Below are positions 48,101 through 57,745 of a stretch of DNA of 64,000 nucleotides, piece by piece. Positions within the stretch are counted from its first letter, which is position 1; the number at the start of each line of letters is the position of its first letter. The notes under the pieces are model-generated. The model made no database searches, was not told where the DNA came from, and saw nothing but the letters and a program-made list of their open reading frames with translations. The stretch lies in contig NC_052020.1 of assembly GCF_015832195.1 (NCBI RefSeq), positions 9,492,254 through 9,556,253 of the forward strand. Reading direction: 5' to 3'. Source of the stretch: Motacilla alba alba. Lineage: Eukaryota > Chordata > Aves > Passeriformes > Motacillidae. A program made the position numbers and the translations under genes.

Positions 48101-51100
48101 CAAAGTCAACCAGAGTCTCCTAGGAAAGAGGAAAAGAGCCAATTTCCTTTCTTATTCCCAAATTAGAATACAGCAGAGAAAGGCAGGTACTTAACAACAC
48201 CAAAACATTCCCCTGTGGAATTTAACAGGCTTTGAGAATTATTTAGCCTGGAAAACAGAAGGCTTTGGGGTGACCTAATTGCCCCTTCCAGTACCTGAAG
48301 GAAACCTATACGAGAGATGAATAGGGAATTTTGACAAGGGCTAAGAGTGACAGGACAGGGGAAACAGCTCCAAACTGAGAAAGAGGAGATTCAGATGGGA
48401 TATTGGAAGCAATTGTTCCCTGTGAGAGTGCTGAGGCTGCCCAGAAAAGCTGTGGCTGCCCCATCCCTGAAAGCATCCAAGGCCAGGTTGGACAGGGCTT
48501 GGAGCAATCTGGTCTAGTGGAAGGTGTCTCCGCCCACAGCAGGAGGGTGGAACAACAAGATGAGCTTTAAAGGGTTCCTTCCAACCCAACCATTCTGTGA
48601 CTCTGTGATTTAAATCCCAAAGTCCAGGCCTCTTCCTCCTGGGGGCCAGGCCCCAGCTCTCACCTGCGAGGAGAACAGGGAGGAGATGTGGTCAAGGCTG
48701 TAGCGGTTGCTCTCAGTGCTCACCAGCTGGAAGACACAAAACTACAAACACACCTCATAAATCATTTCCTGAAGGATTAAACCAACACATCTCATGGAAT
48801 ATCATCATTCCATTCCATCTCCCTGCCTGGTGCTAGGGGCAACAGAACCTAGAGGACAAGAGGGGTGAGCTGAGCACACTACTCGACCCTCTGCACAGAA
48901 ATCCTGGCTTCACCCTTCTCCCCAAGGACACTCATCCCTGCCTAGACCTGAAAGCCCCAATTCCTCAGCTGCAGGCAAGCTCTGCATGTTCTTCCCAGAG
49001 CAGAGCACTCATGGGACAGCAGGACTCATGTTACACACTCTTGTTCTGTGTGGGAATTCCCCAGAGAAAGGGATAAGCTGTCCAACAGATGAGCCTGGTT
49101 TGTGCCGTCCTTCCCCTCCTGCTAAATTTATCGTTCTCCAAGAAAAGTTCTCCCCGAGTTGCAGAAGCATCCACATGCTCCCAGGAGCCTGGCGTAAACA
49201 CACCACCAGCATTTTCCTGCTTTTAGCTCCTTTGGGACCTTTCCTTTTCCCACGGCACATCCACGCTTTCAGAGCAGGAGGTAAACAAGTGAACTAGCCC
49301 TCACGGATCAGCTTAGTCACACAGGGAATTCCGCTCCCAGGGCTCGGGCACACATATCCCCCAATGCTGAGAGGGGAAAAACGTTGATTTAGAAACCACC
49401 GATCCCTCCAGAGGGTCACACATGAAACTTTTCCCTATTTCTTGCCTTCCAAACCCAAGTCCTAGGGGAATGACTGCTCTTCCCGCAGCCTGAAGAGCCC
49501 GTGGCTCTGTACCTGCCCTCGCTTGGGAGCGTGCATGTAGACTCCCAGGTACAGGCCCAGGGACTGGGAGAAGGCCAGGCGCAGGCGGTGCCCGGTGCCG
49601 GCCGCCAGCCGCAGGTCCCTGCTGACCGGCATGAACTCCAGCAGATCCGCCACCATCAGGCACATCTGATCCTGCAAACAACAAAAGCATCAGGAGAGCA
49701 GCTTAGGAAACATTCTAGATTGAGAAACTGCTCCTCCCCTTCCCCTTCCAGACAACATCTGCCCGGAACTTTCCACGACAGATGTCAATTAGGCTCCATA
49801 CATTTACCTGAACCACTCCTTGGCTTCTCCCAGCTCACCTGGGCCCCCTTCCCACCAATCCCACGGGCTGCCAGAGCCCAGGCATGTAGGATAAAGCTTC
49901 CCCTCCCTCCCACAGCACATTCCAGTGCCACTGAGCCGTGAAAGCACCGTGCTGCTCCATTAGCTCTGGCACTCAATATCTGGAGCAAAAGGCTCTTATT
50001 AACTTCCTATTGACAAAGACACTTTCATTACTGCTGAAAGCAGGAGAAAATCCATTTGGGATGGCTCCTTGGGCCTCAAAGTGATCCTGCCTGCCTGCCC
50101 AAGTGCTCCAGTAGGTCTGGAAAAAACCCTCACCCCAGGAACGTGTATGTTGCAGTTGAGACAGCCACACATACATGGAATGATGATACACAGAGCATCA
50201 CCATACAATATCAGAAGGTTTCAAGCCATCCAGAGTATCACTGTACCACATCAGAAGGCTTCAGGTGTCTGCCCATACAGAGTAGCATTCTACCACCTCA
50301 GAAGGCTGCAAGCATCTGCTCATCTTGTCCCTCAGCCCAGCCTTTTACACCCCTCATGCTCATGCAGTGCCCCTGTGTGCCCTCTGCTCCCTTTGGTGCT
50401 TGGCAGTGACACCTCAGCATTCCAGGGCTCATTGCCCCAACACTGCTCACCTGCTTCTCACAGCTGCACCCACTGGGGACGGGGCTCAGCCACAGCCCCA
50501 CTCCCAGTTCCCACAACCTGTGTGCCTACAATTCCTTTTTTTTCTTTTAAATAAATGCTATGTCTACAATTTCTCTACAGGGCCCTTGCAGAAGAAACAG
50601 TAAACATGGTACAGATATCTCTTTTGTAGCTTCCACCAACTCTAGAATGCATCCCTGTACTGACCTCGATTCACTCTCTAAACTTGCATACCATTAAAAC
50701 CTTTATACTTACATTTATAGAATATTGACATCAATAGCAACATACAAGAATAAGCCAAAGGCCAAACACCAGGATATCAACAAAATCAACAGCTATACAA
50801 TTCCCCCAATAACTATACAACTTTTAACAATATCAATAATTATGCAGCTATATTATTCCAAATTATAATCCTTTTACAACTGTTAATAAAATAACAGTGA
50901 GATCAGTATAGAATGAACAAAATGCAAACACAGCCCTTTGTCTGCATAAAACGTAAATACATTTACAAAACCAGATCTGATGTGGATAATATGCAAAGAC
51001 AACCATTCAGTAATAACAACAAGAACAAATTCCAAGACAGAACATTGGCCAAGCTACTAACAAAGCACAGTAAAATGGGAAACACCAGAAAAAGTCGAGC

Positions 51101-54100
51101 TCAAGGCACCAGGTCGGTTGAGAGCTCTGTCATTTCCACAGCTGGGCTCCCTCATGCCATTTCCACTTACCCAAGCAAGGATGATTATTCACACAGAGGA
51201 TATAGAATCACTCCATCCAGGCACTGTGCTCTGAATTTTTCCCTCTGGGAAATCTGCCGGTATCAGCACTTGCACTCAAAGACAGCAGGCTCCCCTGAGC
51301 CATAGTAAGGGCTCTATTGGCTGGATGACTGCAACTGAGCATTGTTCTTTTCCACAGTGTTCCTACCCAGGGAGCAGTTCCTTCCCGGTGTGCATCACAC
51401 ATATTCCAAAATCCCCTCCACACACTCTACTCTGAATTTGGGAGTACTTTCAAATATCTGGGTTTACAGCGGAATTCAGTATAGTCACCTGACGTGGAGT
51501 ACAGCTTGGTTTATTCAACCCATTTCAGCTCAACATTGTTTTTGCCCATATCTTCTTCTGATGCCACAAAGGACACCAGGAAAACTGGGGGGCTTGTCCA
51601 CTGCCCACTAAGACAGGTGACTGTTGGAGATCCTTTCAAGATGCAGAAATTTGGGCATTTCTTTCCACAGTACCACCTTGCTGATATTCTTGCAAGGGGA
51701 AGACAAGAAGCTCTGCACAGTGATCAGCTGGAGGTGTGCCACATCTCCCAGCTTGTCCTTTGCACGTTGGCAGCTCTGTGCAGGTAGGTCCCATAGTCTT
51801 TTCCTAACTTCTTTCCAAACACTAAATGCAGTACTTGCATCAGTCTTAAAATCCTATGACTTTGCCCATGGTAAAACACACAAAGGGCACAGTCAGTAGT
51901 CTCAATGCCTTCTCTTTTCCACAAAGCTTTCCACGTAGACAAAACACTCTGTTCTTCACTTGTTATTTCCCATTATGTCCCCAGTGGCTCAGCCGTGCCC
52001 CAGGTGTCAAAATCACTCTGGTCTAGAGCACGCAGCTTCTCCTGCTGCTCTCAACACTAGGCTGGGCTCCCTCTCTGGCTGTACCTCATCCTACAGCCCA
52101 ATCCCAAGTCACATCAGGGTCACCATGTCACAACACACACCACAGCATAGGCTGCAGTTGAGAGGGCCACTATACACAGAGCACCACCATACAACTTCAG
52201 AAAGCTCCAACCCACCCAGAGTATCACTGTACCACACCAGAAGGCTTCAGGCACCTGCCCATACAGAGTAACAGCCCATCACCTCAGAAGGCTGCAAGCA
52301 TCTGCTCATCTTGTCCTTCAGCCCAGCCTTTTACACCCCTCATGCTCATGCAGTGCCCCTGTGTGCCCTCTGCTCCCTTTGGTGCTTGGGCAGTGACACC
52401 TCAGCACTCCAGGGCTCATTGCCCCCAACACTGCTCACCTGCTCCTCACAGCTGCACCCACTGGGGACGGGGCTCAGCCACAGCCCCACTCCCAGTTCCC
52501 ACAACCTGTGTGCCTGAGGCTGGGCAGGAAATCCCCTGCTTCAGACACTGCTACAAACACACACCATGACTGGTCTCACATATTGTCCCAAATCCCAGTG
52601 TGGAGAAGCCACAGCCACAATTTAATGGGAGACAGATCCATGCCAAGCACTCAGCTGTGATTCCTTGGGCTTCATTTTGTTCCCCCAACCCCAGGTTCTG
52701 CTCACCTTGTAGGACCACATCCGGAGCTTATGGTCCTGGCAGAGGGCGAAGAGGAAGGCATCGTGATCCAGGCAGTGCACGGAGAGGCTGACGGGCACAT
52801 CCGAGGGGCCGCCATCGCCTCTGGAAAACCAGAGGTTACATCAACACCTTCAAAGAAAATTCTCCATCCCCGGAAGTGTCCAAACCCAGCCTGGACACTG
52901 GTCTAGTGGAAGAGGTCCCTGCCCTAGGCAGAAGGTGGGACTGGATGACCTTAAAGGCCCCTTCCAACTCAAATCCCAGGATTTCATGATTCTAAAATCA
53001 TGGCAGGCGCACAGATCCATGGCAGCGAGTTTCCTCCATTGTGCTTAAATCCAAATAAACCACTAGGTGAGAGCAGGAGAAGGGAATGTTTCAGCATCCC
53101 CAGAGCAGGGGATCCCACCACACCAGCGACATCCAGTTCTTCACTTGTTTTGGCGGAACTGAAACACATTCCCACTTCCCCACTCCCTGCCTGGTATTTG
53201 CAAAACACAGCTGAAAGATCCAGAGGGTAAAAAGGATCGAAGCAGTCCTGGCATGGATCCTGCCAGCCCGACAAGGATCCAAGAAGCCATGAGCAAGGAT
53301 CCTGACAGCCTCAAATGCTGCCTCAGCTTTCATATTTTCCAGATTCCATACCGCATCAGTATGTGACTCTGAACTGCATATGAAGTGCTAGCAAGTTCTC
53401 TTCCCAGTTTGGTTAGACAAAACAGTCTTTTTCCCAAGAACCAAGGACACTGTTGCAGCCTCAGGCCCAAAAAGTACACAAATAAACAGCAAAAAAGTAA
53501 ACCTTAAACAGCAGCAAATTGAGGAGAGCAATCTGGGAGCATGGATCCTGCCAGATCCATCCAATCCATCCATTGTGGCAGACCCCCCCCCCATGGTCAA
53601 AGTCACTCAGGGCATCAAAGGACCCACTCCCACTTCCACAAAAGCTCTAGGATTCAGCTGTGCCCTCTAAGCCACCCTAACAATCCCAACCCACCACGGA
53701 GCATCCGTGTGATCCCCACGTAACCTCTGCTCATCAGGAACACGCCTGGCTCCTCAGCACCAGGGCAGAGTAATCCCTAATCCATGCTGGCTGCGAGCCA
53801 CGTCCTGAGCAAATCCTTGGAGGCCAATTACTAGAGAACATATTCACAGACACATGGAACAGCAGGACCCTGCTAATCCAGCATTCCACTCCCAGCTTCC
53901 GTATTCTGATAGCTCCTGTGACCCTGTTAACTTTTTTGGGTGGAGTATTTATAGGTGCCTGTGTGACTCAAGCTAAAAATTCCAGGTGAGGGGATCCAGA
54001 AGCCAAAATTAGCTCAGTTTATCCACCTCCAGGCACTCACCTGATGGCAGTGGGCATCCAGCCCGTGAGGAAACGCTGCACCACCGAGCTCTGCTTCAAC

Positions 54101-55928
54101 TCCACGACAGAAACGCTTCCTTCAAATACAAAAAGGAAAATCAAAAATGGAGATTAAATAAAATTCCAAGATGGGAGAGGGGCTGCAGTCTCCAATCCTT
54201 ACCAGGAGCATCAGGAGGAGGCAGCTTAAGGACAAAGATCCCTCCCGAGGCAGAGGGAAGGGCGAAGAGAGCCTCCCCCTCGCTGCTGAGCCAGGCTGCA
54301 GAGGCCACGGAGTTGGGAGCCAGCCCTGGCACGCTGGGAATCACGTAGTAATTGGAGGGATCCCTGATGTGGATTTTGCTGACGTCTGTAAACACCGACT
54401 GCACTTGGCTCTCTGTTATCAGCTCCTTTGGGGAAACAGGAGAAAACAGCCTCAAGTTGTGCCAGAGGAGGTTTAGGTTGGATATCAGGGACAATTCCTT
54501 CATGGAAAGGATAATTAGGCACTGGAACAGGCTCCAGTGGTGGAATTCCCATCCTGTGTGGATGTGGCGCAGGGGGACATGGGTGGCCTGGGCAGGGCTG
54601 GAGTCCATGATCCTAGAGGACTCCATAAAACATCAAATCCTGAGCACACATATCTAAGGTACAGGGAAAAAAAAACAAACCACCAGACATCGATGGAATG
54701 GCAACTGTCTCCTTGATAAAAAGGATTTTTCCAGTAAAAAATCTCAGGTACAGCTCAGAGAAAACTGCTGGTGGCACATCCCAGGAAGAGCAGCTCTGCC
54801 ACAGCATAGGGTCATCCCTTGGGAAAGCTCTCTGGAGCTTTCATGGAGAGAGAAGCTCTCCAAGAGAGGAGAGGATCCTAGTAAGAAGCAGGCACAAGAG
54901 GAAAAGTCAGAACAAATGGGGCAAATCATAGACTCCTGCAATGGTTTCAGTCAGAAGAGACCTTAAAATCCATCCAGTTCCAGCCCACATCCATGGAATG
55001 ATGGTAAATGTGATATAAACCCTGCCTAGGATCCACCTGCCACATGAAACACAGATTCCAACCCAGATAAAATCAGCCTACAGCCTTCTCAGCTGAGGGG
55101 AAAAAAAGACAACCCAGCCAGGAAGGGCTCTGGAAAAGCTGAGGTTCATTCCCAGCAGCAGCTCAACTACAGTGTGATGACACAGGCTGGACACCCCACC
55201 AGTTCCTGAGCCAAACACGGCTAAATTCCCCAAACCTCCACTTTTCCTCTTGCTCTCGATGCATTTTGCGTCACCTCCCCGTTCCCGAGCCCTCCCTGCG
55301 CTGACAGGGTCCCCTGCCCGGCGCCCGGCGGCATTCCCGGCACTCACGCTGCGGTAGAGGCGGGCGGGGTGCGGGAGCAGCAGGCGGTGCACGGTCTGCG
55401 CCGTGAGCAGCAGCACCACCAGGTGACTCTGCACCTCGCACAGGTGGATCCCGCCCGGCAGGAACGGGCAGCCCTGGACCCGCAGCCGCACAGCGTTGTT
55501 CAGCAGGTTCACGTCCAGGGACTCCTCCACCAGCTCCACCGTGTCCCCCGACGTGCTCCTGCGGGAACAGAGCGGCACACCTGAGCACCAGGAGGCTCTG
55601 AGAGGGGACAGAAGGGCAGAGATGAGGGGGATATGAGGGACAGGAGGGTCTCAGAAGGGTGAGAAGGGCGAGGCGCGGATGAGGAGGGTCCAAGCGAGGC
55701 AAGGCGGACGGGGGCGTGCACTCACCATCGCACCCAGCGATTCCTGGTGGCGGCCCCGAGCTGCGCGCTCTCTTGGTAGCAGAAGCCGCCGGCGCTGTCG
55801 CTGTAGCGCCCGGCGGGGAGCGGGGCGATGCCGGGGGGCACGAAGATCAGCTCCTGCGGGGATCGCGGCGGGGCCCGGCCGGCCGCGCTCAGCTCCAGGC
55901 AGCTCCGCGCCGCCAGAGCCGCCGCCAT
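29918..55928 (-). CDS. NUP160: Nucleoporin Nup160 (Y-complex scaffold), complete
   Basis: Thirty-five exons, all in phase; 4185 nt, 1394 residues, like the human protein counted from its second Met. Exons: 55726-55928, 55348-55558, 54203-54425, 54041-54119, 52706-52820, 49513-49671, 48664-48741, 48022-48119, 47348-47432, 47048-47116, 46328-46411, 45713-45883, 45529-45628, 44221-44386, 43558-43673, 43291-43451, 42032-42165, 41690-41760, 40056-40215, 39531-39600, 36696-36794, 36331-36450, 35561-35656, 35379-35473, 34639-34735, 34442-34547, 34169-34329, 33582-33642, 32348-32458, 31246-31369, 30953-31054, 30589-30730, 30274-30399, 30095-30199, 29918-30004. The first third is a beta-propeller (TVHRLLLPHPARLY, AAWLSSEGEALFALP), the rest helical (CRDLLILQQLLLRLGD, RQLDCLRQLVVVLCERSQ). 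It is a structural subunit of the nuclear-pore Y complex (Nup107-160), and at kinetochores in mitosis. Intron 19 is U12-type; intron 5 holds a retroviral insertion. Confidence 0.97.
31668..31850 (-). mobile_element. CR1 LINE fragment, NUP160 intron 29
   Basis: Starts TTGAATTGTTGAGGTTGGAA and AGATCATTGAGG, the antisense CR1 3' end, and decays to the right. Confidence 0.65.
32050..32101 (+). mobile_element. Short CR1 3' tail, NUP160 intron 29
   Basis: About 50 bases: TTGGAGGTCTTTTCCAACCT then TTCTATG, the sense CR1 terminus. Confidence 0.7.
32526..32930 (-). mobile_element. CR1 LINE fragment, NUP160 intron 28
   Basis: About 400 bases from TGGAATCACAGAATGGTTTG through GGGCAGGGACACCTTCC, GGGATGGGGCAGCCACAGCT and CCATTCCTCCTTGCCCTG, a well-preserved antisense CR1 3' region. 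Confidence 0.92.
33073..33101 (+). repeat. A29 homopolymer, NUP160 intron 28
   Basis: A run of about 29 A. No retrogene body or flanking duplication is visible to make it a retrotransposed tail; CR1 elements do not end in poly(A). Confidence 0.85.
36968..37400 (-). mobile_element. CR1 LINE fragment, NUP160 intron 20
   Basis: Antisense CR1 3' region: GATCATGAAATCCTGGAGTG, TGGGTTGGAAGGGACC, AGAGCAGGTTGCTCCA, GGGATGAGGCAGCCACAGCT and GCTCTCTTTCAGCAGGAAGC. Confidence 0.9.
37401..39050. other. NUP160 intron 20, middle part
   Basis: The largest gap between NUP160 exons outside intron 5. No gene, RNA or named repeat is recognised in about 1.6 kb between CR1 copies. Confidence 0.4.
39055..39125 (+). 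mobile_element. CR1 3' tail, NUP160 intron 20
   Basis: Contains GGAATGAGATGAGCTTTAAG then TTTCCAACCCAAACTGTTCT, the sense CR1 end. Confidence 0.8.
39180..39441 (+). mobile_element. CR1 LINE fragment, NUP160 intron 20
   Basis: Sense CR1 3' region: ACTGGATATTGGGAAAATTT, GCCCAGAGAAGCTGTGGCTG, CAAGGCCAGTTTGGACAGGG, CCTTCCAACCCAAACCATTC. It stops about 90 bases before exon 20. Confidence 0.92.
39601..40055 (-). other. NUP160: U12-type (minor spliceosome) intron 19 of NUP160
   Basis: In transcript sense this intron begins GTATCCTT (plus 40048-40055) and has TTCCTTAAC at 39611-39619, about a dozen bases before the acceptor CAG. Both match the U12 consensus (GTATCCTT; TTCCTTAAC) and the short branch-to-acceptor distance is characteristic. 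The splice keeps the frame, splitting a Leu codon CT|A. Confidence 0.88.
41255..41365 (+). mobile_element. CR1 3' tail, NUP160 intron 18
   Basis: Sense CR1 end: AGCTAGTGGAAGGTGTCTCT, GAATGAGATGAGCTTTAAGG, TTCCAACCCAAGCCATTCCA. Confidence 0.85.
42370..42480 (+). mobile_element. CR1 3' tail, NUP160 intron 16
   Basis: Diverged sense CR1: CTAGTGGCCAATGTCCCTGC and TTAAGGTCCCTTTCAACCCA. Confidence 0.7.
45110..45345 (-). mobile_element. CR1 LINE fragment, NUP160 intron 13
   Basis: Antisense CR1: TGGAATGGTTTGGGTTGCAA, GGGCAGGGACATCTACCACT, CCAACCTGGCACTGGACACT, then CCACCCTCACAGGGAAGAAT. Confidence 0.9.
46590..46740 (+). mobile_element. CR1 3' fragment, NUP160 intron 10
   Basis: Sense CR1: GATGTGGCACTTGGGGAGAT, TTAGTGGTGGTCTTGGCAGT, TAATTCCACGATTCCATGA. 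Confidence 0.85.
48225..48610 (+). mobile_element. CR1 LINE fragment, NUP160 intron 7
   Basis: Nearly 390 bases of sense CR1: GGGGTGACCTAATTGCCCCT, GATGGGATATTGGAAGCAAT, GCCAGGTTGGACAGGGCTTG, TTCCAACCCAACCATTCTGT. It ends about 55 bases from NUP160 exon 7. Confidence 0.92.
50144..50530 (-). repeat. 3' LTR of the NUP160 intron 5 retroelement
   Basis: About 387 bases; its start TGTAGG at 50530 directly follows the polypurine tract. Its 3' (U5) end is shorter than that of the partner LTR and is approximate. Confidence 0.75.
52126..52518 (-). repeat. 5' LTR of the NUP160 intron 5 retroelement
   Basis: About 393 bases; the left border (LTR 3' end) is fixed by the CA dinucleotide next to the primer site. 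The right border differs from its partner in the first bases (CTCAGG against TGTAGG). Confidence 0.75.
52865..52995 (+). mobile_element. CR1 3' fragment, NUP160 intron 4
   Basis: Sense CR1: CCTGGACACTGGTCTAGTGG, GACTGGATGACCTTAAAGGC, CCCTTCCAACTCAAATCCCA, TTTCATGATTCTA. Confidence 0.85.
54430..54640 (+). mobile_element. CR1 LINE fragment abutting NUP160 exon 3
   Basis: Sense CR1 on the plus strand: ACAGCCTCAAGTTGTGCCAG, GGTTTAGGTTGGATATCAGG, GGCACTGGAACAGGCTCCAG, TGATCCTAGAGGACTCC. Antisense to NUP160, it ends within about 5-15 bases of the exon 3 acceptor (54425/54426), so its complement supplies the pyrimidine tract. Confidence 0.88.
54930..55010 (-). mobile_element. Short CR1 fragment, NUP160 intron 2
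   Basis: Antisense CR1 tail: ATCATAGACTCCTGCAATGG, AGAAGAGACCTTAAAATCCA. Confidence 0.75.
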
Positions 55929-56060
55929 CTTGGGCCGCCGCGTTCCCGCCTTGGCCGCGCGGGGCACGACGGGAAGGGGAGGGAGCGGGCGCCCCCCGGC
56001 GGGCGGGAGGACGGGGGCAAGAGGGGGCGGGGCGCCCCCTGGCGGGCGGGAGGACAGGGG
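55700..56060 (-). promoter_or_regulatory. NUP160: NUP160 CpG-island promoter with a YY1-like site at the start codon
   Basis: CpG-rich stretch across exon 1 and upstream. The start codon sits in CAAGATGGCGGC (55923-55934 on the minus strand), a strong YY1-type motif often found at +10 to +30 of TATA-less housekeeping promoters. Confidence 0.6.
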
Positions 56061-57200
56061 GCAAGAGGGAGAGAGGAAAGGAGGAGAGGGATCTGGCATG
56101 GAGATGTGGGAAAGGGACTGCGGGGAGGGGAGAATGCGGAGAAGGTGCGGGGAGGGGCTACAGGGAGAGTGGATATGGGGGAAGGGGTTTGAGGAGGATC
56201 TATGAAATTCGGGGCAGGACACTGGGGAGCGGGACAGGAGGTCTGGTTTAGTGAGGGCGTGTGCCCTCAGCAGCACCCACCCTGGCGGCTCCCGACCCCC
56301 TCCCGTGCCCATACCTCATCCCGGGGAAGCAGGCACAGCCGCCTTCCCAGACACGTCCAGCACACTGGCAGAGCACATGTTCCCATACTGGTGAGGGCAG
56401 CGGGGACCCCACCATCCCACGGGTGCCGCACGTCCCCCCACAACACCACACAGTGCCAGTGCCAGCGCCGGGCCTGGCCAGGTTCCCGCTCCGCTCGGAA
56501 CAATCCGGCCTTTGAGCGGATCCAGTGCACGAGGCGCCCGCCTGTAGAATGGGCCCATTCTGGTGGCAGGTGCCGTGAGGGGCCGGGGGCTCCAGCTGGC
56601 CCCCAGCTTTCCTGGGGGGGTTGAAGCCCAGTTGGATTTGGCACACAGTTGGATTTGGGGACTCAAGTGTCACGGCAGTGCCAGGGCCGGGCATCAGTCA
56701 TGGAAGGGGCTGAGTTGGGATGGAAGGGCACTGGGACCAGGCCCCACCCGCGGGCACCCATCCCGCCTTGGCACCGAGGCCCCGTGCCCGGTGGCAATGG
56801 TGTCTATGTCCCTGTCTGTGCCCCTCGGGCAGGAATGGGGGTGCCCATGGCTGGGGCTGGGACCCCTTCGGGTGCCCGTGTCCCCTGGGAAGGGACCCCA
56901 CGGGTGACGCGGTGTCTGCGGGCTCCCATCCGCCGTGCTCCGTGCACCCCGGGACAGGATCAGGAGCGTCCCGGGACCGTCTCGGGACTGTGCCTGGACT
57001 GTACCGGGACCACGCCAGAAGCACGCCTTGTTCTGTACCGGAACACTACCGGGACCGTGCCGAGACAGTACCTGAACCATCTCTGGGCCGTACCGGGACA
57101 GTACCTGGATCACACCTGGACTGTACCGGAACCATGCCTGGACCGGACCGGGACCGGGACCGGGACAGTACCGGACTATGCCCCACGGTCACGCCCGGGC
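56061..57200. other. NUP160-PLEKHG3 divergent intergenic region
   Basis: Between two genes transcribed away from each other. At 56060-56200 it is G/A-rich. From about 56960 to 57180 a loose minisatellite of phrases like GGACTGTACCGGGACC occurs. No gene is supported; open frames here follow composition. Confidence 0.55.
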
Positions 57201-57440
57201 TCGGTGCGGTATTGTCCCGCTCCCATTCCCGGGAGTCCCCGTTCCCGGGGCCGGGCGGGGCGGCCGCTGTCCCCGCCCCGGGGCGCTCCCGCCGCTTCCT
57301 GCGGGCACGGCCGGGACGGGGCGGGACGGGACGGGTCGGGGCGGCGGCGGTAGCGGAGCGCGGTGAGTCCGGTCCGGGCGGGAACGGGGCACGGCCGTGG
57401 GGGCAGCGGGAGGGGAGCCGGAGGACCCCGCCGGGAGGGG
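57200..57440 (+). promoter_or_regulatory. PLEKHG3: Probable PLEKHG3 CpG-island promoter and non-coding first exon
   Basis: Extremely CpG-rich, with (GGGAC)n around 57315-57335 and a candidate splice donor GCGCG|GTGAGTCC at 57362/57363. A 5' exon ending there would splice to the acceptor at 59911 in front of the first coding exon. The exon start cannot be placed from sequence. Confidence 0.4.
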
Positions 57441-57745
57441 GCGGTCCCGAGGGTCCCCGCCAGCGGGGGTCTCCCGGTGGGGCAGGATCCGGGGGTCCCG
57501 GTGCTGCAGGAGCTGTTGCATCCCGGTGAAGCGGGAGCCGAGGGGCCCGGTGGAATGGGAGTCGTTGCATCCCAGTGGAGTGGGATTCCTGGGTTCCGGT
57601 GGGGCGGGAGCCGTTGCATTCCCGCGCGGCAGGATCCGTGGGTCCCGGTGGAGCAGGATCCGTGGGTTCTGGGGGGGCAGGAGCCGTTGCATCCCGGTGG
57701 AGCAGGATCCACGGGCCCTGGTTAGGCAGGATTCGTGAGTCCAGG
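57440..57745. repeat. GC-rich minisatellite in PLEKHG3 intron 1
   Basis: Roughly 25-28-base units built from GGAGCCGTTGCATCCCGGTG, GGAGCAGGATCC and GTGGGTCCCGGTGG, about eleven imperfect copies. Long open frames on both strands come from this repetition. Confidence 0.8.

Larger units (their letters stand above)
50144..52518 (-). mobile_element. Deleted class II-like endogenous retrovirus with two LTRs, NUP160 intron 5
   Basis: Two direct repeats (about 50144-50530 and 52126-52518), about 95% alike over their right two thirds, flank 1.6 kb of AT-rich DNA. Reading on the minus strand, the 5' LTR ends in ...TGACA and is followed at 52108-52125 by TGGTGACCCTGATGTGAC, which matches the tRNA-Trp primer site of alpharetroviruses apart from two C-to-T changes at CpGs. 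A polypurine tract (A-rich, ending GGAAT) abuts the 3' LTR, which begins TGTAGG. Each LTR has a TATA-like TGTAAAAGG and short internal subrepeats. No intact gag, pol or env frame is left; a Met-Gly-Asn start after the leader is cut by a stop within a few codons. The 3' LTR seems to lack its last 20-25 bases and I see no clear target duplication. Same strand as the host gene. Confidence 0.82.

Noticed and set aside
51342..51942. Short open frames inside the retroelement as surviving gag or pol
   Set aside because: None exceeds about 100 codons and none has a recognisable retroviral domain; the expected gag start is interrupted almost at once.
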